From positions 110,482 to 174,481 of the forward strand of contig NZ_APNG01000008.1 in NCBI RefSeq assembly GCF_040361255.1: DNA of 64,000 nucleotides, in the 5' to 3' direction. The notes beneath the pieces were generated by a model that was given only the letters and a program-made list of their open reading frames with translations, had not been told where the DNA came from and ran no database searches. Below are positions 28,506 through 36,073 of the stretch, piece by piece (within the stretch, counting starts at the first letter, position 1; the number at the start of each line of letters is the position of its first letter). Position numbers and translations under genes: made by a program. Origin of the DNA: Salinisphaera sp040361255 (GTDB lineage: Bacteria; Pseudomonadota; Gammaproteobacteria; Nevskiales; Salinisphaeraceae).

Positions 28506-29669
28506 ATGAACGTTCACGAATATCAGGCCAAGGAAATCTTTGCGCGCTATGGCGTACCTGCCGGCGAAGGCAAGGTCGCGCGTTCTGCCGACGAGGCAGT
28601 CGAGGCGGCGAAATCGCTCGGCGGCGACAAATGGGTGGTCAAGGCCCAGGTGCATGCTGGCGGCCGCGGCAAGGCCGGCGGCGTGAAGATCTGTTCCAGC
28701 ACGGACGAGGTCAAGCAGGCCGCAGGCGACATGATCGGCGGCGAGCTCAAGACCAAGCAGACCGGCGATGTCGGCCTGCCGATCAATTCGGTCTATGTCG
28801 AAAAGCCGGCCGATATCGAGTCCGAGCTGTATCTGTCGGTACTCGTCGATCGTGCCACGCGCCGCGTGACCTTCATCGCCTCGCCCGAAGGCGGCATGGA
28901 TATCGAGGAAGTCGCCGAATCCACCCCCGAAAAGATCACCCAGGTCGCGATTCACCCGGCCGCGGGCTTTCAGGCCTACCAGGGCCGCCAGCTGGGCTTC
29001 TTTCTGGGCCTGGACAAAAAGCAGGTCGGCGAATTCGTGAAGGTCATGAAAGGCCTGTATGAAATGTTCGTCGAGTGCGACGCCTCGCTGGTCGAGATCA
29101 ACCCGCTGGTCACCACCAAACAGGGCGGTCTGGTGGCGCTCGACGGCAAGCTCAACTTCGACGACAACGCGCTGTTCCGGCACAAGGAGTTCGCGGATAT
29201 GCGCGATCTCACGCAGGAGAACGAGCGCGAAGCCCAGGCCGCCGAGCACGATCTGAACTACATCCAGCTCGACGGCAACATCGGCTGCATGGTCAACGGT
29301 GCCGGCCTGGCCATGGGCACCATGGATCTGGTCAAGCTGCACGGCGGCGAGCCGGCCAACTTCCTGGACGTGGGCGGCGGCGCCACCACCGAGCGCGTGA
29401 CCGAAGCATTCAAGCTGATCACCGCCGGTGAAGGCGTCAAGGCGATTCTGGTCAACATCTTCGGCGGTATCGTGCGCTGCGATCTGATCGCCGAAGGCAT
29501 CATCACCGCGGCCAAGGATGTCGGCATCAGCGTGCCGGTGGTCGTGCGCCTGGAAGGCACTAACGCCGAAGAGGGCCGCAAGCTGCTCGAAGAGAGCGAC
29601 TTCGATCTCATCGCCGCTCAGGATCTGACCGACGCGGCCAAGAAGGTCGTCGCCGAGGCCAAGGGTTAA
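28506..29669 (+). CDS. sucC: Succinyl-CoA synthetase (ADP-forming) beta subunit
   Basis: A 387-residue SucC, one residue shorter than the Escherichia coli protein. It starts MNVHEYQAKEIFARYGVP (ATG at 28506). It has the ATP-grasp fold with KAQVHAGGRGKAGGVK near residue 46, LVEINPLV near 195, and GGGATTERV and INIFGGIVRCD-type sequence near the C-terminus. With SucD it converts succinyl-CoA, ADP and phosphate to succinate, ATP and CoA in the citric acid cycle. sucD follows after 54 bases. sucAB, often upstream, is not here. Confidence 0.98.
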   Translation: MNVHEYQAKEIFARYGVPAGEGKVARSADEAVEAAKSLGGDKWVVKAQVHAGGRGKAGGVKICSSTDEVKQAAGDMIGGELKTKQTGDVGLPINSVYVEKPADIESELYLSVLVDRATRRVTFIASPEGGMDIEEVAESTPEKITQVAIHPAAGFQAYQGRQLGFFLGLDKKQVGEFVKVMKGLYEMFVECDASLVEINPLVTTKQGGLVALDGKLNFDDNALFRHKEFADMRDLTQENEREAQAAEHDLNYIQLDGNIGCMVNGAGLAMGTMDLVKLHGGEPANFLDVGGGATTERVTEAFKLITAGEGVKAILVNIFGGIVRCDLIAEGIITAAKDVGISVPVVVRLEGTNAEEGRKLLEESDFDLIAAQDLTDAAKKVVAEAKG

Positions 29670-29723
29670 AACCCGGCCTTCGATCGATCTTCCCACGAAC
29701 ACGCTTTAGACCAGGATCAAATC

Positions 29724-30593
29724 ATGAGCATTCTCGTCAATAACGACACCAAACTCATTGTCCAGGGCTTCACCGGCTCGCAGGGCACCTTTCATTCCGA
29801 ACAGTGCATCGCCTACGGCACCAACATCGTCGGTGGTGTGACGCCCGGCCGCGGCGGCGAAACCCATCTCGATCTGCCGGTGTTCAACACCTGTGCGGAC
29901 GCGGTCGCCGAAACCGGCGCCAACGCCACCATGATCTACGTGCCGGCGCCGTTCGCGGCCGACGCGATTCTCGAAGCCGAAGCTGCCGGCATCGAAACCA
30001 TCATCTGCATCACCGAGCATATTCCGGTCATGGACATGCTCAAGGTGCGCTCGGTGCTGGACGAGTCCAACTCCGTGCTGATCGGCCCGAACTGCCCCGG
30101 TGTGATCACCCCCGGCGAATGCAAGATCGGCATCATGCCCGCGCATATCCACAAGAAGGGCAAGATCGGCATCGTCTCGCGCTCGGGTACGCTGACCTAC
30201 GAAGCGGTCTTCCAGACCACCAACATCGGCCTCGGCCAGTCCACCTGCGTGGGCATCGGCGGCGATCCGATCCACGGCCTGGACTTCATCGACGTGCTCG
30301 AAATGTTCGAAAACGACGACCAGACCGAAGGCGTCGTGATGGTCGGCGAAATCGGCGGTACCGCCGAGGAAGAGGCCGCCGAGTTCATCAAGAACAACAT
30401 GAAGAAGCCGGTCGTGGCCTATATCGCCGGCGTGACCGCGCCCCCCGGCAAGCGCATGGGCCATGCCGGTGCCATCATCTCCGGCGGCAAGGGCACGGCC
30501 GACGACAAGTTCGAAGCGCTGGAAGCCGCCGGTGTGGCCACCGTGCGTTCGACCGCCGAAATCGGCAGCAAGATGGAAGAAATCCTCGGTTAG
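29724..30593 (+). CDS. sucD: Succinyl-CoA synthetase alpha subunit
   Basis: A 289-residue SucD. QGFTGSQGTFH near residue 14 is the CoA-binding motif, GPNCPGVITPGE lies near residue 120, and the phosphorylated active-site histidine is in GHAGAIISGGKGTA, near residue 246. It has a good AGGATC ribosome-binding region. It is followed within 30 bases by a strong intrinsic terminator that ends the sucCD operon. Confidence 0.98.
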   Translation: MSILVNNDTKLIVQGFTGSQGTFHSEQCIAYGTNIVGGVTPGRGGETHLDLPVFNTCADAVAETGANATMIYVPAPFAADAILEAEAAGIETIICITEHIPVMDMLKVRSVLDESNSVLIGPNCPGVITPGECKIGIMPAHIHKKGKIGIVSRSGTLTYEAVFQTTNIGLGQSTCVGIGGDPIHGLDFIDVLEMFENDDQTEGVVMVGEIGGTAEEEAAEFIKNNMKKPVVAYIAGVTAPPGKRMGHAGAIISGGKGTADDKFEALEAAGVATVRSTAEIGSKMEEILG

Positions 30594-30619
30594 AACGGAC
30601 CGCGGTCTTTGCACCATCG

Positions 30620-30653
30620 AACCGGCGTCACGCTTGTGGCGCCGGTTTTTTTT
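30620..30653 (+). terminator. Rho-independent terminator of sucCD
   Basis: An AACCGGCG / CGCCGGTT stem, extended by a G-U pair and three further pairs around a GCTT loop, is followed by an uninterrupted run of T. It is a textbook intrinsic terminator directly after sucD. Confidence 0.93.
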
Positions 30654-30847
30654 GTCGTCGCTGCAAGCAATTCGAGAAAACAAACGCGTCACGAATACGG
30701 CCCGTCGCGCGCGCCGGCGAATAGCGTACGCGCCTGCACGTGCTGCCAGCAGCCACAAGCGGTAACAGCTGGCGTATCCTTGGCGCCTGTCATGCATATC
30801 GTGTCGCGGCTGTGAATGCCGCGGTACGCCGGGGAATGGAACACGTC

Positions 30848-32473
30848 ATGGGCGAATCTTCGCTACGTATCGCGCTGGCCCAGCTCAATGTCTGGGTTGG
30901 CGATATCGACGGCAATGCGCGCCAGATGCTCGATGCCGCGGCCACCGCGCGCGATCGCGATGGCGCCGATATCGTGGCGTTTCCGGAAATGTCGCTGCTG
31001 GGCTATCCGCCCGACGATCTGCTGCTGCGGCGTGGTCTGCCGGATGCAATCGAATCCGCACTGGCCATGCTTACCGAGCGTCTGACCGGCATCACCGCAG
31101 TGGTGGGCTACCCCGAATATGCCGGCGAGGTGATCTATAACGCGGCCGCGGTGATCCGCGACGGCGAACGCATTGCCCACTATCGTAAGCAGTGCCTGCC
31201 CAACTACGGCGTATTCGACGAGCGCCGCCACTACCGGCCGGGCGAGAGCGCCTGTGTTTTCGAGCTCGGCACGCATCGGGTCGGGGTGACCATCTGCGAG
31301 GATATCTGGGAACAGGGCCCGGCGGCCCAGGCCAAGGCCGCGGGCGCCGAGGTATTGGTCAACCTCAACGCTTCGCCGTTTCACGCCGAAAAACAGAAAC
31401 AGCGCGAAGGCCTGCTCACGGAACGCGCCCAGGCCAATGATCTGGCGATCTGCTATGTAAACTGCGTCGGCGGGCAGGACGAACTGGTCTTCGACGGGCG
31501 CTCCTGTGCCGTGGATCGCAGCGGTCGCTTGACGTTGCGCGCCCCGGCATTCGAGTCCGGCGTGTTCTGTGTGGATACCCTCGGCGGTCACGACAGCCCG
31601 GATCGCGGCGATGTGGTGGCCGACGAACCCGACGAGGCCCTGATTTACGATGCCCTGGTGCGTGCGACCCGCGATTATGTCGACCGCAACGGTTTTCCCG
31701 GTGCATTGATCGGCGCCTCGGGTGGGATCGACTCGGCCCTGGCCATGGCGATTGCGGCCGATGCGCTGGGTGGCGAGCGTGTCTGGGCGGTCTCCATGCC
31801 CTCGCGCTATACCGCCGATATCAGCAATGTCGACGCCGCCGATCAGGCCGAGCGCATGGGCGTGCACTACGACGAACTGCCCATCGAAAAAGGCTTTACC
31901 GCGCTGCTGGATACGTTGGCACCGCTGTTCGGCGACCGCGAGCCCGATACCGCCGAAGAGAACCTGCAATCGCGGATTCGCGGTGCGTTGTTGATGTCGC
32001 TGTCCAACAAGTTCGGCCATGTGGTGCTGGCCACCGGCAACAAGTCGGAAATGGCGGTCGGCTATGCCACCTTGTATGGCGATATGTGTGGTGGCTTTGC
32101 GCCGCTCAAGGATGTCTACAAGACCTGGGTCTACCGGCTTGCGATATTTCGCAACACGCGCAGCGACGCGATTCCCGAGCGCGTGATCACACGCCCGCCC
32201 TCGGCGGAACTGCGTGCCGATCAGGCCGATACCGATACGCTGCCCGAATACGACATGCTGGACCCGATCATCGAAGCCTATGTCGAAGATGGTGAATCCA
32301 TCGAAGGAATTTGTGCGCGTGGCTTCGACGAAGCGGATGTGCGTCAGGTCGCCGGGCTGATCCGCCGCAACGAATACAAGCGCCGCCAGGCCGCGCCGGG
32401 GCCGAAGGTTACTCGTCGAGCCTTCGGTCGTGACCGGCGCTATCCTATTACCGCCGTCTATGGCGATCTATAG
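30848..32473 (+). CDS. nadE: Glutamine-dependent NAD+ synthase
   Basis: About 541 residues in two domains. The N-terminal nitrilase-fold glutaminase has its triad in AFPEMSLLGY (Glu), HYRKQCLPNY (Lys) and VTICEDIWE (Cys). The C-terminal ATP-pyrophosphatase domain has the P-loop GASGGIDSAL and ATGNKSEMAVGYATLYGD. It amidates nicotinic acid adenine dinucleotide to NAD+ using glutamine. The ATG at 30848 has a TGGA Shine-Dalgarno at seven bases; an in-frame ATG at 30836 is the alternative. The gene stands alone after the sucCD terminator. Confidence 0.95.
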   Translation: MGESSLRIALAQLNVWVGDIDGNARQMLDAAATARDRDGADIVAFPEMSLLGYPPDDLLLRRGLPDAIESALAMLTERLTGITAVVGYPEYAGEVIYNAAAVIRDGERIAHYRKQCLPNYGVFDERRHYRPGESACVFELGTHRVGVTICEDIWEQGPAAQAKAAGAEVLVNLNASPFHAEKQKQREGLLTERAQANDLAICYVNCVGGQDELVFDGRSCAVDRSGRLTLRAPAFESGVFCVDTLGGHDSPDRGDVVADEPDEALIYDALVRATRDYVDRNGFPGALIGASGGIDSALAMAIAADALGGERVWAVSMPSRYTADISNVDAADQAERMGVHYDELPIEKGFTALLDTLAPLFGDREPDTAEENLQSRIRGALLMSLSNKFGHVVLATGNKSEMAVGYATLYGDMCGGFAPLKDVYKTWVYRLAIFRNTRSDAIPERVITRPPSAELRADQADTDTLPEYDMLDPIIEAYVEDGESIEGICARGFDEADVRQVAGLIRRNEYKRRQAAPGPKVTRRAFGRDRRYPITAVYGDL

Positions 32474-32529
32474 ACAGCCGGGTTTTGCGTTAAAACGCTT
32501 AGGGGCCTCGTGCGTACCCTAAGTATCAC

Positions 32530-32550
32530 GGCGGCGGCTTGAACGCCGCC
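32530..32550. terminator. Hairpin in the nadE-bamD convergent gap
   Basis: A GGCGGCG / CGCCGCC stem of 7 bp with a seven-base loop lies between two convergent stop codons. It has no T-run on either side, so it may be a weak or Rho-assisted terminator. Confidence 0.35.
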
Positions 32551-32564
32551 GATCGCATACGATG

Positions 32565-33476
32565 CTACTGAGCCTGCGTCGCGTCGCTATCGGCGTCGCT
32601 GTCGATCACTTCGCCTTCGCTGGCGGGCGAGTCCATCGCGGGTAGCGCGTAGCGCGGCGTCTCGCCGGCACGCTGGCGATAGAACTCGTCGCGATGCAGC
32701 ACGTAGTTCGGGTAGGAGGCTTGCAGAATCGCGCGCGCATCTTCAGCCAGGTCGGACAGGCCTAGCTTTGCGTAACTTTCTTCCATGATTTCCAGCGCAC
32801 GGGGCACGGAGTCCGAGCCGTGATAGCGCTGGATTACGCTATCGGCACGACGGCTTGCGGCAACATAGGCGCGCCGGCGCAGATAGTACTCGGCCACGTT
32901 GATTTCGAATTCCGCCAGTCGATTGCGGATTTCGATCATGTGCAGCTGCGCGTCCTTGCGATAGACGCTCTGCGGGTAGTTTTCCACCAGCAGGTTGAAG
33001 TCGGTGAATGCCTGTTCGAGAAAGCGGGTATCGCGCTTGTCCGGATCGCCGCCGAGCAGGCCCGGGTCGTTACGATCGTAGTTCGAAAGCCCGCGCAGGT
33101 AATAGATGTAATCGATATGCGCATTACGCGGGCGCTGTTTGATGAAGCGATCCGCGGCCGACACGGCGGCATCGTATTCCTGGGCCTTGTAGTGGGCCGC
33201 GACCGATTCCAGTTCCGACTGGGCCGCATAGGGCGAAAACGGAAAGCGTGCCTGGACTTCGGCGTATAATCTGAGCGCGCGGTCCGGGTCGTTGTCGACC
33301 AGAAATTCGCGTGCGGATTCATACAGGCGCTCGGCATCGGCCGAATCGAGCTTGTTGCCCTCGCGGTCGACCAGCGGTTCGTCGCTGTAGCCGGTTTCGT
33401 TGATGCCCTTGTCGCCGCCGCAACCGGCCATTGCAACAACCATCAAAATACAAAGCGCGAGAAAGAATTTCCGCAT
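32565..33476 (-). CDS. bamD: Outer-membrane assembly lipoprotein BamD
   Basis: A 303-residue lipoprotein. The signal peptide MRKFFLALCILMVVAMAGC ends in a lipobox (AMAGC), so Cys19 is the lipidated residue. TPR-like helices follow: ARFPFSPYAAQSELE, DRFIKQRPRN and ENYPQSVYRKDAQLHMIEIRNRLAE, the BamD core. It works with BamA to insert beta-barrel proteins into the outer membrane. The C-terminal 40 residues are acidic and probably disordered. It is divergent from rluD, the classic bamD/rluD arrangement. Confidence 0.95.
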   Translation of the reverse strand: MRKFFLALCILMVVAMAGCGGDKGINETGYSDEPLVDREGNKLDSADAERLYESAREFLVDNDPDRALRLYAEVQARFPFSPYAAQSELESVAAHYKAQEYDAAVSAADRFIKQRPRNAHIDYIYYLRGLSNYDRNDPGLLGGDPDKRDTRFLEQAFTDFNLLVENYPQSVYRKDAQLHMIEIRNRLAEFEINVAEYYLRRRAYVAASRRADSVIQRYHGSDSVPRALEIMEESYAKLGLSDLAEDARAILQASYPNYVLHRDEFYRQRAGETPRYALPAMDSPASEGEVIDSDADSDATQAQ

Positions 33477-33592
33477 GCCAGTCCCGGACGTGCGCCGCAC
33501 GTCGACAGATCAAAAACGAACGCGGAGTATACCTATACGGCCGCGCGATACGCCATGTCACGCTTTGTTTGTGCAAACCAAGAGAAAACGCC

Positions 33593-34570
33593 ATGTCGGC
33601 AACTGGCCGCACCCCCGATTTTGAAGCGCCGATTCCCGAAGAGTTCGCCGGTGCGCGCCTGGATCGCGCGCTGGCGGCCATGCTGCCCGACTATTCGCGT
33701 TCGCGCCTGCAGAACTGGCTGGCCGACGGCGCGCTGACCGTTGACGGCGAAACCCCGCCGGCCAAGACCAAGGTCGCCGGCGGCGAGCATGTCGCCCTGA
33801 TCGTGCCCAGCGAGCCGGACGATGCGCGCGTGGTCGCCGAGCCGATCGGCTTGAACATCATCCACGAGGACGAGGCCATCATCGTGCTCGACAAGCCCGC
33901 GGGGCTGGTCATGCACCCGGGGGCGGGCAACCCGGACGGCACCCTGCAGAACGCCTTGATTCATCACGACGAATCGATGGCCGCGCTGCCGCGGGCCGGC
34001 ATCGTGCATCGGCTGGACAAGGACACCTCCGGCATCCTCGTCGTCGCCAAGACCTTTGCCGCCCATGCGAAGCTGGTCGCCGATCTGGCCGAACGCACGG
34101 TCAAGCGCGAATACGAGGCGGTGACGGTTGGCGTGATGACCGCAGGCGGCCATGTGGATGCGCCCATCGATCGCCACCCGGTCGATCGCAAGCGTATGGC
34201 CGTACGCGACACCGGCCGTGAGGCGATCACGCACTACCGCATCATCGACCGCTATCGCGCGCATACCCATGTGCGCTGTCGGCTGGCAACCGGGCGCACC
34301 CATCAGATTCGTGTGCATCTGGCCCATATCCGTTTTCCGCTGCTGGGCGATGCCACCTATGGCCGCCGCCTGGCGCTGCCGCGCGATTCCAGCGACGCAT
34401 TCGCTGCCGCGTTGCGCGGCTTCAGGCGTCAGGCGCTGCATGCACGCCGGCTCGGGCTCAATCATCCCGTGACCGGCGAATACATGAGCTGGAGCGCGCC
34501 ACGACCGGCCGATTTCGAACAGCTGCTCGCCGCGCTGGCCGACGACGCCAGAGCGCATGATCATGGCTGA
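33593..34570 (+). CDS. rluD: 23S rRNA pseudouridine synthase RluD
   Basis: A 325-residue pseudouridine synthase. An N-terminal S4 RNA-binding domain (GARLDRALAAMLPDYSRSRLQ) precedes the catalytic domain, with the active-site Asp in HRLDKDTSG and the later GRTHQIRVHLAHI. RluD modifies uridines 1911, 1915 and 1917 in helix 69 of 23S rRNA in Escherichia coli. ATG at 33593 is chosen; the frame is open further upstream but runs into the bamD promoter region. It overlaps pgeF by 14 bases. Confidence 0.95.
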   Translation: MSATGRTPDFEAPIPEEFAGARLDRALAAMLPDYSRSRLQNWLADGALTVDGETPPAKTKVAGGEHVALIVPSEPDDARVVAEPIGLNIIHEDEAIIVLDKPAGLVMHPGAGNPDGTLQNALIHHDESMAALPRAGIVHRLDKDTSGILVVAKTFAAHAKLVADLAERTVKREYEAVTVGVMTAGGHVDAPIDRHPVDRKRMAVRDTGREAITHYRIIDRYRAHTHVRCRLATGRTHQIRVHLAHIRFPLLGDATYGRRLALPRDSSDAFAAALRGFRRQALHARRLGLNHPVTGEYMSWSAPRPADFEQLLAALADDARAHDHG

Positions 34571-35318
34571 GCCGATCGGCTTCCTGGCTGCCGACTGGCC
34601 GGCGCCGGCCCATATCAAGGCCGGCACCACGCTACGTAGCGGCGGCGTGAGCCTGCCGCCGTTCGACAGCCTCAATCTCGGCGATCGGGCCGGCGATGAG
34701 CCGGCCGCGGTGGCGACCAACCGCGAACGGGCGCGCGAATCCCTCAATCTGCCGAATGAGCCTGCCTGGCTTTACCAGGTCCACGGCACGCGGGTCGTCG
34801 ATGCCGGCCACGATATCGCGGGTGAGGCCGATGCCAGCATCGCCCGCCATCGCGATGCCGTCTGCGCGGTGATGACCGCGGATTGCCTGCCGGTGCTGTT
34901 CTGCGACATCGCGGGCAGCTGCTGGGGCGCAGCCCATGCCGGCTGGCGCGGGCTGGCAGAAGGCGTGCTCGAAGCCACGATCGATGCGCTGGCCGCGCCC
35001 CCGGCCGATCTCATGGCCTGGCTGGGCCCGTCGATCGGCGCCCATAACTTCGAAGTGGGCGAGGACGTGCGTGCAGCGTTCTGCGACCGCGCGCCGAGCG
35101 ATGCAGCGGCGTTCGTTGCCCGCGACACGCCGGGCAAATATCTCGCCGATATCTATGCGCTGGCCCGCGCCCGGCTGCAGCGTGCCGGGGTGCACGCCGT
35201 CTACGGCGGCGGCCTGTGCACGATCGACGACGCCGCCCGTTTCTATTCCTATCGCCGCAACGGCGCCGGCACCGGTCGCATGGCCTCGCTCATCTGGCAC
35301 GCCCGCGAGCCGAACTAG
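34557..35318 (+). CDS. pgeF: Laccase-domain protein PgeF (YfiH), purine nucleoside phosphorylase-type enzyme
   Basis: A 253-residue DUF152/YfiH protein. Its metal-site residues lie in QVHGTRV, MTADCLPV and AAHAGWRGL, with CTIDDAARFYSYRRNG near the end. YfiH was first called a polyphenol oxidase. Later work assigned purine nucleoside phosphorylase/adenosine deaminase activity and a role in correcting peptidoglycan precursors. It begins within the end of rluD; two ATGs six bases apart are possible starts. The bamD/rluD-yfiH arrangement is widely conserved. Confidence 0.92.
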   Translation: MIMAEPIGFLAADWPAPAHIKAGTTLRSGGVSLPPFDSLNLGDRAGDEPAAVATNRERARESLNLPNEPAWLYQVHGTRVVDAGHDIAGEADASIARHRDAVCAVMTADCLPVLFCDIAGSCWGAAHAGWRGLAEGVLEATIDALAAPPADLMAWLGPSIGAHNFEVGEDVRAAFCDRAPSDAAAFVARDTPGKYLADIYALARARLQRAGVHAVYGGGLCTIDDAARFYSYRRNGAGTGRMASLIWHAREPN

Positions 35319-35384
35319 CGGCTTTGGCCAGGTTCAAGCCGACGGAGCCATCCAACGCGGCCTATTCTTCTTCAACAAACCAAG

Positions 35385-36005
35385 CCAACACCGGCGAACG
35401 CGCCCAAACCGCCTACCAACGCAAGCGCCAAACCGCCATCTGCGTCGATCTGTGTAGATCTGCGGATCGCCTTTGAAGGAACGCAGCCAAGTCACCCGGC
35501 TGCGCCACCCAAGCGAGTACGCCCCAAAAAGCTGCCCGCCCACCTGCGTTGATCTGCCTGAATCTGCGGATGTCGTTCAAAGAACGAAGCCACCATCGGC
35601 GAAACGCGCCCGAAACCCATACCCACGCAAGCGCCAAACCGCCATCTGCGTCGATCTGCGCGAATCTGCGGACTGTCTTCGAAAGAACGAAGCCGACCCA
35701 CCAGATGGCGCCCAGCAGCTCATAAATCCAAAGACGCCGCCCGCCCAATCTGCGTAATCCGCAAAATCTGTGGATACTTTCAAAGAACGAAGCCACCATC
35801 GGCGAACGCGCCCGAACCGCCTACCAACGCAAGCGCCAAACCGCGATCTGCGCTGATCTGTGTAGATCTGCGGATTGCCTTCGAAGGAACGGAGCCGACC
35901 CACCCGATGGCGCCCCGCAGTTCGTAAAGCCACAGACGCTGCCCGCCCAATCTGCGTAATCGGTGTAATCTGCGGATAACTTCAAAGAACGAAGCCAACC
36001 TAGGG
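35385..36005. repeat. Degenerate tandem array: six ~103-bp units in three ~204-bp higher-order repeats
   Basis: Each short unit has a core of about 30 bases built from spaced ATCTGCG/ATCTGTG decamers ending in ATCTGCGGAT. Roughly 20 bases later comes a TTC-AAG-AACG-AGCC block. Cores start near 35438, 35542, 35644, 35748, 35846 and 35950, a spacing of 98-104 bases. Alternate units are more alike: the GCAAGCGCCAAACC block recurs at 35421, 35627 and 35829. This gives an AB-AB-AB array with about 204-base period. Short minus-strand frames through it share repeated peptides only because the DNA repeats. It fills nearly all of the 755 bases between pgeF and uvrA, which are convergent. No gene is supported here. 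Confidence 0.85.
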
Positions 36006-36073
36006 CCGGCGGCACGCAACCACTAATGCCCAAGAACCCGGCCGCTACCGCTTCAAACCCGGCTTAATTCGCC

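Noticed and set aside
35334..36033. Several short minus-strand open frames of 60-130 codons with shared peptides such as RRWRFGACVG
   Set aside because: They lie wholly in the tandem repeat array; their similarity comes from the DNA repeats, and they have no start signals or known domains.
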